64,000 nt of DNA from Dysgonamonadaceae bacterium (GCA_031275735.1 JAISOJ010000076.1:1-64000), one strand, 5' to 3'; shown: positions 45,840 to 54,712, counted from the stretch's first letter. A program made the numbers and translations. Notes: generated from the letters alone by a model not told the origin.

Positions 45840-48800
45840 CTAAAATTCAATATTAACACCTATATTAAACCTTTTGGTCATAGGATATTTTTGTATATTG
45901 TCGTTGGCGCGTGTTCCTCCTGTTTCCCTGTCTTCATTCAGATACGAGAAGAGCCAGAGGTCATTTCCATTTAAATATACACGCAGACCATTGATGCCGA
46001 GTTTCTTTATATAAGTACCGCCGAAACGGTAAGCAATTTCAATATTTTTGAGTCTCCACATAGTTCCATCAACCATATTGTAAGTTCCTGTATTATTCAC
46101 ATCGCCGCCAAGATTGTAAACAGGCGCGCGGTAATTTCCGCCGGGGTTGGCAGCAGGTAGCCAAAGGTCGCTTACAATACTTTTGTCTACAACCGAATAG
46201 TAATGAGGGCCCGTGAACAAATATTCGCTCTGTTGCAAAGTAATTCCCGTACTACCGTAGAACTGTATCATGAAACTGAGGTTTTTCCATTCGACGCCTG
46301 CTGTAAGGTTCATTGTATGGAGCGGATGATTGGAGTAACCGTAAGGAACCAAGTCATTTTCGTCAACTACTCCGTCGCCGTTGTAATCCACAAGTTGCAA
46401 CATACCTGGAATGAAATTATTGGGTTCTTTCGTCCCTTTAACTCCGGTATACATCTCATCCCAGTTTGTTATGGGACCTTTATCAATGTAGGCGTGTTGC
46501 TGCCCGATGGGATAGCCTGCTAACTTTTGGTATGCAGGGATAAGTTCAGGATCCTCTATGTAATCAATTCTGTCCTGAGAATTGGAATACATGACCGCAA
46601 CATAATATTTAAAATCCGAACCTATATTTGAGTTCCAACGAGCCTCAACTTCCCATCCATTTGCAGAAGTACGCCCTAAATTGGAGGGAACCGGATCTGC
46701 GCCAAACCAGTCGGGGATGTTACGCATTTCGGCTGGAAGGAAGATATCATAACGATATTCCCAGTAATAATCAATGCTTGCAGTAAGATGGTTTTTCAGG
46801 AAACTCATTTCGGCAGCTAAATCATTTTTGACGGAGGTTTCCCAACGCGCTTCAGGATTGCCTATAACGGATATTTTGTGTCCCGGATAGAACGAATTAC
46901 TCTGAATGGGCGTACCCAGCCATGCGCTGTTGTTAATACTACTCCATTGAGTCACGTAGAGCCAACGAGGAATACCATTATCACTTCCGACTTTGCCCCA
47001 TGAATAACGAAGTTTGAAAAGATTGACATAATCGTTAAGTTTTGATTTTTTGAAGAAAAGCTCTTCACTTACCATCCAGCCAAAAGCAACTGCTGGAAAG
47101 AAGCCGAACTTTTTACCCTTACCAAATTTTTCAGAGCCATTGTATCCGGCATTTCCTTCTAACAGATAACATCCGGCATAATCATAAGTAACACGACCCG
47201 CCCACTCTTCGCGGTATGTTGGAAATGTCTGTCCCAAGGAATTATCAGTGCGTTTGAATACGCCCGTCGCTCCAATTTTGTGATTGCCGAATACACGGGA
47301 ATAATTGAGATTGAGTTGATACATCAAATTTTTATAAAGCTGCACTGTTCCGTTGGAGGCGTTTTTAATCGTTTCGGTGGTTACCTGAGGCAAAACAGGG
47401 ACGTACTCGAAACCTGTCTTGTCGCTTACAGGGATATTCCATGTGGTAACTCCTGTTCGCCAATCAATGTATTTGGTAACCGGTCTGTTGGCGCCAACAT
47501 TAGGTCCGTTGCTGATGTAATAATTGCGGAAATTGACCAACCCCTTTATCGAAAGCCCTTTAGCTATAAAATCAAGTTTTTGATTAAGAGTAAAATTAGT
47601 ATTCATATCAGTGCGCACTTCCTTTACAATCCCGCTAAAATTGAAGTATTCTACAGGGTTGTACATATTGTAGCCTGCAGCATTGTTAGCGAATGTCCCG
47701 TCGGAATAACGCACCGGATACTGGTCGGGTCCTTTGCCATAAACCCCGAGCCAAAGATAAGCAGGTGTAGCATTGGTAGTATTTTCAATGCCTTGCGCCC
47801 CATCAAGGTTCACTCCAAAAGTAGTTGTGGTTGTCGGTTGGAAATCCAAATTGAGACGGAAATTATAACGTGAATAATCGTTTTTGGGAACATATCCCTG
47901 ACCGAAATCCTGTCCTTTAAGAATGTCTCCATCGTAAGTATAGGATAACGAAGCATAATATTTGACAAATTTAGTAGCGCCTTGCAAACCCATATTATAG
48001 TGTTGCGACCATGACCATTGATGGAGCATTTCATCCTGCCAATCAACATCAGGATAGATTTCCGGATCAGTTTGGTCGCGATATCGGCGAAGCACATCCA
48101 CAGGAGTTATGTAAGATGACCAGTGGCTGGCCGGCGAAGGTCCAAGTTGATTTTCAATTGCTTGATTACGAAGTAATAAGGCATTATAAGAATTGAGAAA
48201 TTGCGGAATCTTTGAGAGGGTTTTAGCTGTTACGCTGGCAGATACGGAAAGCACGGGCTTGCCCTCTTTACCGCGCTTAGTGGTGACAAGTATAACGCCG
48301 TTACCACCCCTTACACCAAATACTGCGGTTGCAGAAGCATCTTTGAGGACAGATATATTTTCAACTTCATTGATGTCGATATCGTTCATGTTGCGTTCTA
48401 CGCCATCAACTAAAATCAACGGATCCGAACCGTTCCATGTCGATTTGCTTCGGATAATGATCTCCGCTGCGTCTGAGCCGGGTTTACCTGAATAATTCAG
48501 GGTAGTAAGGCCGGGAACAAGACCTGTAAGTGCGTTAGAAATGTTTGTAACGCCTCCGGTACGCATCAATTCTTCTGATTTTACCAGCGAAATAGCGCCT
48601 ACTACGCTTTGTTTCCTCTGTGTGCCGTAACCAACTACTATTACCTCGTCGAGGTTTGCGGCGCTTTCAGACATAGTGATATTCAAGTTTTTTGAGTCGC
48701 CAACTACAATTTCCTGAGTAACGTATCCTATGAAGAAGAATTGCAATACAGATTCTTTATCAAGTACCGTTATAGTAAATTTTCCATCAATATCAGTCAC

Positions 48801-49016
48801 GACACCCCGAGTAGTTCCTTTGATGACAATGCTTACCCCTGTCAATGGACCCATTTTGTCGACAACTGTTCCGGTAACAACAATTCCCTGTTGCTGGGAT
48901 TCATTATGACTCAAACTGTTGGATTCGGAAAAGTCCGCTGCAATTACCCTGGCAAGCACGAAAAAAAGAAAAAAGATTGTCAGTTTTACAACTTTACTTA
49001 TTTTATACAATCTCAT
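45840..49016 (-). CDS. SusC/RagA TonB-dependent transporter (first pair)
   Basis: 1058 residues. A signal segment is followed by a regulatory-like beta domain (VVTGTVVDKMGPLTGVSIVI), the DEVIVVGYGTQ sequence typical of SusC proteins, the plug (PLILVDGVERNMNDIDINEV, ISVLKDASATAVFGVRGGNG) and the barrel, ending RFNIGVNIEF. It imports glycan fragments across the outer membrane. A terminator-like hairpin lies between it and the upstream T9SS-tagged gene. Confidence 0.95.
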   Translation of the reverse strand: MRLYKISKVVKLTIFFLFFVLARVIAADFSESNSLSHNESQQQGIVVTGTVVDKMGPLTGVSIVIKGTTRGVVTDIDGKFTITVLDKESVLQFFFIGYVTQEIVVGDSKNLNITMSESAANLDEVIVVGYGTQRKQSVVGAISLVKSEELMRTGGVTNISNALTGLVPGLTTLNYSGKPGSDAAEIIIRSKSTWNGSDPLILVDGVERNMNDIDINEVENISVLKDASATAVFGVRGGNGVILVTTKRGKEGKPVLSVSASVTAKTLSKIPQFLNSYNALLLRNQAIENQLGPSPASHWSSYITPVDVLRRYRDQTDPEIYPDVDWQDEMLHQWSWSQHYNMGLQGATKFVKYYASLSYTYDGDILKGQDFGQGYVPKNDYSRYNFRLNLDFQPTTTTTFGVNLDGAQGIENTTNATPAYLWLGVYGKGPDQYPVRYSDGTFANNAAGYNMYNPVEYFNFSGIVKEVRTDMNTNFTLNQKLDFIAKGLSIKGLVNFRNYYISNGPNVGANRPVTKYIDWRTGVTTWNIPVSDKTGFEYVPVLPQVTTETIKNASNGTVQLYKNLMYQLNLNYSRVFGNHKIGATGVFKRTDNSLGQTFPTYREEWAGRVTYDYAGCYLLEGNAGYNGSEKFGKGKKFGFFPAVAFGWMVSEELFFKKSKLNDYVNLFKLRYSWGKVGSDNGIPRWLYVTQWSSINNSAWLGTPIQSNSFYPGHKISVIGNPEARWETSVKNDLAAEMSFLKNHLTASIDYYWEYRYDIFLPAEMRNIPDWFGADPVPSNLGRTSANGWEVEARWNSNIGSDFKYYVAVMYSNSQDRIDYIEDPELIPAYQKLAGYPIGQQHAYIDKGPITNWDEMYTGVKGTKEPNNFIPGMLQLVDYNGDGVVDENDLVPYGYSNHPLHTMNLTAGVEWKNLSFMIQFYGSTGITLQQSEYLFTGPHYYSVVDKSIVSDLWLPAANPGGNYRAPVYNLGGDVNNTGTYNMVDGTMWRLKNIEIAYRFGGTYIKKLGINGLRVYLNGNDLWLFSYLNEDRETGGTRANDNIQKYPMTKRFNIGVNIEF

Positions 49017-49144
49017 AATGATTCATGTTTAAGTTGATTTATTTCATTATTTATCATTATTTCTAATTTGATTTTGGAGCGTATTCTATTGGAGAGAAAT
49101 ATACCAAAACAGCAAGAAAAATGAGTATGGAGGTTATTTTCATT

Positions 49145-49189
49145 AAAAAAATGAGAGATAGATATGTAAGTACTTGTATCTATCTCCCC
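49145..49189 (-). terminator. Hairpin with T-run between the T9SS GLUG gene and susC
   Basis: GAGATAGATA (49155-49164) and TATCTATCTC (49177-49186) form a perfect 10-bp stem. On the minus strand it is followed by ATTTTTTTAAT. It should stop or reduce transcription from the first gene of the locus before susC. Confidence 0.65.
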
Positions 49190-49194
49190 TGAGT

Positions 49195-50502
49195 TTATTT
49201 TACTATTAGTTTCTGTATAGTTTCTTTACCCGCATTTCTAAATTTAAGAATATATATTCCCTTGTTCGCTGGAATTGAAACTTGATTATTTACCTGAGCA
49301 GCAAAAAGAGTTTTTCCTGTTATGTCATACACCGACAAGAATAGAGGTTCGGAAATGGTAACTTTGATGCAATTATTCAAACCGGTTACATTCCATAGCT
49401 GTTCGGCTTTTGTCGTTTCTATTGCATTCTGCCCCGGATATTTTTGCCATTTGAATATTGGAAATTTACCTTCTTCAATTTGCCAAATTTCATCAAAATC
49501 CCATCCGATATTCGTATAAGTAGCTTCAGTTTGCAGTTCGGCTAAACTTTTCACATGACTTGTATCGGTATCTTCAATAGGATATAGCTCTGGATATAAA
49601 TCAGAAGGAAAATATTCGCTACATGCATAATAATCTGCTGATAATATATCTTCACCCGAGAACAACAATATTTTTCCGTCCGGGGCAAATGGTTCCATGA
49701 TAATTCCTGTAGCCATATTGTTTGATGCCTGAGTCATCACAAAAACAGAATCCAATATTACGGATCCGCCATTACTTGCTCCAAGAAGGCCGGAAATAGT
49801 AGCTTCGAAAGTACTTTCCATTGTCGCAGCCGCATAGCAATTCTTAAAAGTAATGTTGCCGGTTTGGTAAATATTCCCTACGAATCCTCCAATTTTTGCT
49901 GCTCCAGTGATTTTAGTTGCCTGATCAACATAACAATTGGAAATTGTTTGAGGGTTATTATTTGTTCTTCCTGTAATACCGCCGACTTCACTTCCACCAG
50001 TAATAATACAGCCAATCACAGATACTTGTTCTATGGTAGCGATTGCTAAAGATGCAGCCAATGCGCCTGCACAATTTCCGGTGATTGTAAGATTTCTAAG
50101 TTCTAAATTTTTGACCGTACCTGCAATACGTCCAAAAATGCCCCCTGTAAGGTTATCCGTAGTATTTATTCCTCCTACGTAAGCGCCATCGTATGCATAG
50201 GTCAGGTTCTTTATGGCATATCCCTTACCATCGAAAGTCCCTCCAAAATTTGTAAGACCGCCTGCGCTGCTAGCTGCAAAAGTATGCCCTGTGTTCATTC
50301 CAATAGGCGTCCAATCATTTACACCGGACAAATCAATGTCATTCATCAATTCGTAACTACCGGTCATAGGTTTGTCTGCATCAATCCCAATCCCTCTTAA
50401 GTCCTCTACCGTACTAATTGGTATTGGTTGCGCAACAATTTCCAACAATGGCAAGCAAAGTATAAGCGCTACCATCAATAATTTAAAAGTACATTTTTCC
50501 AT
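49195..50502 (-). CDS. GLUG-repeat protein with T9SS sorting domain
   Basis: 435 residues. A signal peptide (CLPLLEIVAQP) is followed by STVEDLRGIGIDADKPM and DIDLSGVNDWTPIG, then GLUG-type repeats (GGIFGRIAGTV, VGGITGRTNNNP, GGFVGNIYQTGN). The last 75 residues (SVYDITGKTLFAAQV ... KGIYILKFRNAGKETIQKLIV) are a type A T9SS C-terminal domain, so the protein is secreted or anchored by type IX secretion. It is the first gene after the shared operator and promoter. Confidence 0.85.
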   Translation of the reverse strand: MEKCTFKLLMVALILCLPLLEIVAQPIPISTVEDLRGIGIDADKPMTGSYELMNDIDLSGVNDWTPIGMNTGHTFAASSAGGLTNFGGTFDGKGYAIKNLTYAYDGAYVGGINTTDNLTGGIFGRIAGTVKNLELRNLTITGNCAGALAASLAIATIEQVSVIGCIITGGSEVGGITGRTNNNPQTISNCYVDQATKITGAAKIGGFVGNIYQTGNITFKNCYAAATMESTFEATISGLLGASNGGSVILDSVFVMTQASNNMATGIIMEPFAPDGKILLFSGEDILSADYYACSEYFPSDLYPELYPIEDTDTSHVKSLAELQTEATYTNIGWDFDEIWQIEEGKFPIFKWQKYPGQNAIETTKAEQLWNVTGLNNCIKVTISEPLFLSVYDITGKTLFAAQVNNQVSIPANKGIYILKFRNAGKETIQKLIVK

Positions 50503-50545
50503 AAAAATAAATTTTAAAACGAGATTAAATATTTGTTAAACACGG

Positions 50546-50588
50546 CAAATGTAAAAAAGATTTTTCAATAAAACAAACGTTTGTGCAT
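50546..50588 (-). promoter_or_regulatory. Promoter with LacI-type operator for the polysaccharide locus
   Basis: The operator AAACAAACGTTTGTGCAT (plus strand 50571-50588) is identical over 18 bp to that of the sulfatase operon. On the minus strand its TTTG is the -33 box; exactly 20 nt on lies TACATTTG (50553-50546), the -7 box. The predicted start is about 40 nt before the ATG of 49195-50502. Confidence 0.8.
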
Positions 50589-50666
50589 AAATTTTTAATT
50601 TTTTTATTTCATCAAACAACAACCATCAAAAAATAAAAAAAATAGAGCTTAATCTATACATTTAAT

Positions 50667-50723
50667 CTTTTCATCAAATTTAAATAATTTACTCGTAATC
50701 AAATATTTAAATTTGATGAAAAG
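50667..50723. repeat. Perfect 20-bp inverted repeat upstream of the polysaccharide locus
   Basis: CTTTTCATCAAATTTAAATA (50667-50686) and its exact complement (50704-50723) are separated by 17 nt. Part of the right arm (AAATATTTAAATT) recurs at 50771-50783, directly before an AAACGTTTGCG site. It may be a regulator binding site, a hairpin or a replication/recombination feature. The surrounding 50589-50827 contains no gene. Confidence 0.65.
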
Positions 50724-50827
50724 TAAATTATATAAACTCAAGCAAATGTATCTCTAAAATACAATAATTAAAATATTTAAATTAGATAAACGTTTGCGTA
50801 TAATCAGTATTACAAATTTTCTTTATC

Positions 50828-51079
50828 ATGCGTGAAAATCAGCTACAAGTAATCAGGGTCATGCTTAGCAGTAGCCATGACAGCATGAAGCTGATTGAAG
50901 CCGAAGGAAGGCTGGATAACTGGTGCAAAGACAAGCTGGAATGGCTGGCAAAAACTTTCGAGAAGGAAAATTGACTGGCTGCATATTATAAATTGCTTCA
51001 GGCAGAAACAGCAGGATTTTTTAGAATCTATGAGAATCAGACAGCCGAAACAGGAAAAAAACAGGGATTTAAACTGTAA
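50828..51079 (+). pseudogene. Short unrecognised frame with an in-frame TGA
   Basis: From the ATG at 50828 the frame reads 48 codons to a TGA (50972), then continues open to 51079 (LAAYYKLLQAETAGFFRIYE). The amino-acid composition stays protein-like across the stop, so the reading is either a decayed small gene or chance. I do not recognise the product. An AAACGTTTGCG site lies about 40 bp upstream. Confidence 0.3.
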
Positions 51080-51331
51080 GTTATCTAAAAAGTAAATATT
51101 TGACGACCTTTGTAATAGCCTTTTGTTTTCTGCATCAAATATTTGTATTTTTTCCGACATATTCAACAGACTTGTTTGTAGGACTTCCGGAATATTTGCC
51201 GGCATTTTTCCTAAGATTTTTTAGTTGAGTCAAAAAATATTCTTTTATAAAATATTATGATGTATATTTGTACGTAAATACCGTAGAAAATAATTTATAG
51301 TTTGTAAACGTTTAATTAATAAAAAAATACA
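51080..51331. other. Intergenic region before the family 2 glycosyltransferase
   Basis: About 250 bp, AT-rich. It contains the palindrome TAAACGTTTA (51305-51314), 18 nt before the next ATG. It shares the ACGT centre of the LacI-type operators but not the flanks. No gene is seen. Confidence 0.4.
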
Positions 51332-52150
51332 ATGATTAATCCTCTTGTTTCCATCATCACAGTTACTTACAATGCTCGGTCTTTATTGGAGCAAACCATG
51401 CAAAGCGTCTTTTCGCAAACTTACCCGAATATTGAATATATTATTATCGACGGGGCTTCCATCGATGGAACGGTTACTGTTATCAAAAAGTACGAATCCA
51501 AATTGTCTTTTTGGATAAGCGAGAAAGATAATGGTATTTACGACGCGATGAACAAGGGAATCCGCCTGGCAAAAGGCGAATTGATCGGTATGATCAATGC
51601 CGGCGACTATTATGAGCCGGAAGCGGTGAAATCAGTCGTTAAGGTTTATTCCGAAAATAAGGATACCGGTATTTTTCATGGAAATATGAATATGTTGAAT
51701 GAAGACGGCACTTTTTTCAAACTCAAAAAACCAAATACGGATTTAAGCGAATTATACAAAGGTATTTCCTTGTTTCATCCCACTTTTTTCGTGACAAGCG
51801 CCGTATATAAAAAGATCGGATTATATGACGCACGATTTAAAATATCCGCCGATTTCGATTTTGCTTTGAGGTGTTATCGAGCGAAAGTTAAGTTTTTTTA
51901 TATGGACCAAGTAATTACAAATTTCCGCTTAGGCGGTCTTTCTTCTTCCGGAAACAGTAAAGGAATGTATGAAAGCCGTGATATATTATTTAAAAACGGA
52001 TATAAAACCAAGGTCGTAAATCCTGTTTTTCATGAATGGCAGAAAACAAAAAGAAAAAAGAAATTATTTGACGCTGTTTATAAATTGTTGAAAAAAATAC
52101 TACCTCTTTCGGTATTGAATAAATTAGCTAGTTATATTTCGTTGAAATGA
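51332..52150 (+). CDS. Glycosyltransferase family 2
   Basis: 272 residues. The GT-A start is VSIITVTYNARSLLEQTMQS, with SQTYPNIEYIIIDGASIDGT and the acidic region GMINAGDYYEPEA taking the place of DXD. It resembles WcaA-like enzymes of surface polysaccharide assembly. It converges on the neighbouring GT2 gene. Acceptor and sugar are unknown. Confidence 0.88.
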   Translation: MINPLVSIITVTYNARSLLEQTMQSVFSQTYPNIEYIIIDGASIDGTVTVIKKYESKLSFWISEKDNGIYDAMNKGIRLAKGELIGMINAGDYYEPEAVKSVVKVYSENKDTGIFHGNMNMLNEDGTFFKLKKPNTDLSELYKGISLFHPTFFVTSAVYKKIGLYDARFKISADFDFALRCYRAKVKFFYMDQVITNFRLGGLSSSGNSKGMYESRDILFKNGYKTKVVNPVFHEWQKTKRKKKLFDAVYKLLKKILPLSVLNKLASYISLK

Positions 52151-52156
52151 AATAAT

Positions 52157-53068
52157 TTAGAATAATAGTCCTTTCGAAATTTTCCAACGAAATTCTACTA
52201 ACTTGGCTCCTTTTTTGTAGCTTCCCGAAAGGATATATCCGACGAATAAAATGCCCGTCGCTCCCCATTTGAATAGTTCCCGCAAGCAACTTTTAAGATA
52301 CTCTACGGAAGAAATGTTTTTCGCCCGAATCTTTTCGCTGTAGCCAATTGCTAAAGCTTGTTTCGTGAAAAACTCACGGGTTAAACGGCTGTCAGGGACC
52401 CAGTGTTCCACTACTAAATTAGGAATATAATAAACCGGAATACCTGCTCCTTTGGTTCGCAAAAAGAAATCCTTTTCTTCGGCGCCTTCTAAATTCCCGC
52501 CTTTCCGTCCCAATTGTACATTGAATAAACCCAACCGATCGAAAAGTTTCTTCTCGATTATCATATTAGCGCCAATCGGGTAGCTACGCCCGGTAAATAA
52601 TTTTACGCTATCTCCTAAATCCAATAAGGAAACAATCGACAGCAAATATTTGGACATCCACTGTGGTTGTCCGCTTTCCCAACAAGGAAGAATCTTCCCG
52701 CCGCCGGCATGAAATTCAGGATGTTTTTCGATAAAATTTTTGAAGTTCCGCGTATAATCGGGAAAGGCAAAGGCATCGTCGTCCAAAAAAACCAGATACT
52801 CTCCCGATGCTTCATTTATTCCCCTGTTTCGTGCATAAGACAAGCCTTGATTGTTTTCGATGAAGTACTTAACGGTTAAATGGGAATATTTATTCATAAA
52901 ATTGCGGATGAGGGAATCTGTATTGTCCGTAGATTTATTATTGACCAAAACCAACTCAAAATCCAAATCTTCCTGTTTCGTCAAATGATCTAAACATTTT
53001 CCTAACACCTTTTCCCTATTGTAGGTACAAACGATAAGCGACAAATTTTTGTTTTTCTTTTGAAGCAT
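52157..53068 (-). CDS. Glycosyltransferase family 2
   Basis: 303 residues from the ATG at 53068 (MLQKKNKNLSLIVCTYNRE). The longer ORF start (53206) would add 46 residues that do not look like a GT and would run over the promoter of the CXXX cassette. The nucleotide-sugar motif YLVFLDDDAFAFP contains the DXD element. A C-terminal hydrophobic stretch (GATGILFVGYILSG) may associate with the membrane. The role is probably polysaccharide or protein glycosylation. Confidence 0.85.
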   Translation of the reverse strand: MLQKKNKNLSLIVCTYNREKVLGKCLDHLTKQEDLDFELVLVNNKSTDNTDSLIRNFMNKYSHLTVKYFIENNQGLSYARNRGINEASGEYLVFLDDDAFAFPDYTRNFKNFIEKHPEFHAGGGKILPCWESGQPQWMSKYLLSIVSLLDLGDSVKLFTGRSYPIGANMIIEKKLFDRLGLFNVQLGRKGGNLEGAEEKDFFLRTKGAGIPVYYIPNLVVEHWVPDSRLTREFFTKQALAIGYSEKIRAKNISSVEYLKSCLRELFKWGATGILFVGYILSGSYKKGAKLVEFRWKISKGLLF

Positions 53069-53136
53069 ATTTTTATATAAATATTTCACAAATTTATAGG
53101 ATAAAATCGAAAATCCGTTTTTCTCGGCTAATTTTT

Positions 53137-53170
53137 TTTGAGGCGCTATACGCCGCGCGGTATAATTTTG
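53137..53170 (+). promoter_or_regulatory. Promoter for the CXXX-repeat peptide cassette
   Basis: TTTG (53137-53140) and TAATTTTG (53163-53170) fit the -33/-7 elements with a 22-nt spacer, slightly longer than usual. The predicted start lies about 40 nt before the TTG start of the peptide. Between the boxes is a near-palindrome around CCGCGCGG. Confidence 0.5.
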
Positions 53171-53217
53171 TGCATTGTTTTCAATAATAACATCCCAAAT
53201 CAACAATAAAGATCTCG

Positions 53218-53532
53218 TTGCCTAATATTCGCAAAAATTGTACCGGCACTTGTACAAGCGGTTGTCAATACACTTGCGGTGATGCCTGTAGCAGCTCTTG
53301 CGTTACCTCTTGCAAAAACCTCTGCCAAAATACTTGCACCGGCGCTTGCGGGAATAGTTGCGGCAGTTCTTGCAGTTTCAGTTGCAGCAGCACTTGTAAA
53401 GGAACTTGTGTCAATGCCTGCACCAGCGCATGTGGCGGCGGCTGCACCGGCTCCTGCAGCGGAGTTTGTGGCGGTTGCGGTGGTTGTAGTTATACGTGCA
53501 GCGCCGCTTGCCGGACGGGGGCTTACATGTAA
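53218..53532 (+). CDS. CXXX-repeat peptide, probable radical SAM substrate
   Basis: 104 residues with 24 cysteines. After seven residues the sequence is a run of CXXX units (CTGTCTSGCQYTCGDAC and onward); 21 of 23 intervals are CX3C and two, in CGGCGGC, are CX2C. X positions favour Gly, Ser, Thr, Asn and Ala. No usual leader is present and no ATG exists in frame; TTG at 53218 is the likeliest start, with an upstream stop at 53188. The gene is richer in GC than its surroundings and leaves other frames open on both strands. The next three genes match the CXXX-repeat peptide maturation families, so it is the probable substrate. The modification made is not known to me. Confidence 0.85.
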   Translation: MPNIRKNCTGTCTSGCQYTCGDACSSSCVTSCKNLCQNTCTGACGNSCGSSCSFSCSSTCKGTCVNACTSACGGGCTGSCSGVCGGCGGCSYTCSAACRTGAYM

Positions 53533-53542
53533 AACGGTAAGT

Positions 53543-54712
53543 ATGGCGAATAGTACATTCAAAAATATCACCTTCATTGTGACCAAAGACTGCCAACTGG
53601 CTTGCAAATATTGCTATCTGGTAGGAAAAAATACCAAAGAAAAAATGTCGTGGGCGGTTGCCCGGCAAGCCATTGATTACATTATCGGTCATTCGGAAAT
53701 ATTCAATGAAGAAGCTGTGGTTTTTGATTTTATCGGGGGCGAACCTTTTTTGGAAATAGATTTGATTGATCAAATTTGCGACTACATCAAACGTAGCCTC
53801 TTCGAAAAGGAACACCCCTGGTTTAATTCTTACCGTTTCAGTTTTTCCACCAACGGGATCAATTACCATGAAAAGACTGTTCAGAATTTTGTCCAAAAAA
53901 ACCGCACACATTTAAGCGTGGGTATTACGATCGATGGAACGCGTGCTAAACACAACTTGAACCGGGTTTACAAAAGCGGAAAAGGCTCTTATGCGGATGT
54001 GGTAAAAAATATCCCTTTATGGTTGAAACAATTTCCCGACGGAGCCACGAAAGTAACTATCAGCAGTCCTGATATTCCGTATATCAAAGAAAGCGTGATT
54101 CATCTTTATTCTTTGGAAATTAAGGAAGTAAACATCAATTGTGTATTTGAAGACGTATGGGAAGAAAAGGACGACAGCCTTTTTGAAGAGCAGTTAATCC
54201 TTCTTGCCGACGAAATTATCGACAGGGAATATTATAAGGAATATAAATGCTCGTTCTTTTCCGAAAATATAGGAAAACCGCTGGATCGCAGGCTGCAAAA
54301 CCAGAATTGGTGCGGTTCGGGCATGATGCTGGCGATAGACGCTGCAGGGAATTTTTATCCTTGTACTCGTTTCGCTCAATATTCCCTCCGGGAAAAAGAA
54401 GCGCGGATTGTGGGCAACATCAGGGAAGGAATTAATGCGAACCGCTTGCGCCCGTTTCTCACGCTCGACCGTTGTACACAAAGTCCTGTAGAATGTATCG
54501 ACTGCGAAGTAGCCGGCGGATGCGCCTGGTGTCAGGGTGAAAATTACGATGCAGCCGGTACGCCGACAATTTATCAACGAGCAACTGCGATCTGCAAAAT
54601 GCACAAGGCAAGAGTCAGAGCGAACAATTATTACTGGAACAAGCTTTTCCGTAAAATAGAAAAGGAAGAATGGAAAGCAAATAAAAAGGTTGAAAAATGT
54701 TGCAATATCTGA
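53543..54712 (+). CDS. Radical SAM/SPASM peptide maturase, CXXX-repeat target type
   Basis: 389 residues from the ATG at 53543 (MANSTFKNITFIVTKDCQLAC). The ORF track's start at 53279 reads through the peptide gene in another frame and is rejected. The cluster motif is CQLACKYC (C17, C21, C24). FDFIGGEPF follows, and the SPASM region has NWCGSGMMLAIDAAGNFYPC and CIDCEVAGGCAWC. It should bind one SAM-cleaving and auxiliary iron-sulfur clusters and modify the upstream peptide in the cytoplasm. It lies 10 nt after the peptide stop and overlaps the next gene by 16 nt. Confidence 0.9.
   Translation: MANSTFKNITFIVTKDCQLACKYCYLVGKNTKEKMSWAVARQAIDYIIGHSEIFNEEAVVFDFIGGEPFLEIDLIDQICDYIKRSLFEKEHPWFNSYRFSFSTNGINYHEKTVQNFVQKNRTHLSVGITIDGTRAKHNLNRVYKSGKGSYADVVKNIPLWLKQFPDGATKVTISSPDIPYIKESVIHLYSLEIKEVNINCVFEDVWEEKDDSLFEEQLILLADEIIDREYYKEYKCSFFSENIGKPLDRRLQNQNWCGSGMMLAIDAAGNFYPCTRFAQYSLREKEARIVGNIREGINANRLRPFLTLDRCTQSPVECIDCEVAGGCAWCQGENYDAAGTPTIYQRATAICKMHKARVRANNYYWNKLFRKIEKEEWKANKKVEKCCNI

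Noticed and set aside
51305-51314. TAAACGTTTA as a further LacI-type operator for the GT2 gene
   Set aside because: Only the central 8 bp agree with the shared operator, and no consensus -7 box is placed suitably. It is kept as a note only.
52137-52193. ATTTCGTTG/CAACGAAAT as a terminator between the two GT2 genes
   Set aside because: The 9-bp arms are perfect but are separated by about 40 nt and have no T-run.
53279-53542. ORF-track N-terminal extension of the radical SAM protein (MMPVAALALPL...)
   Set aside because: It reads the CXXX peptide gene in another frame. The Cys-codon repeat leaves several frames open, and the family's normal start is the ATG at 53543.
53200-53911. Minus-strand ORFs of 135, 60 and 166 residues over the peptide gene
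   Set aside because: They are complements of TGT/TGC repeats and give low-complexity Ala/Thr/Gln text; the radical SAM gene explains the rest.
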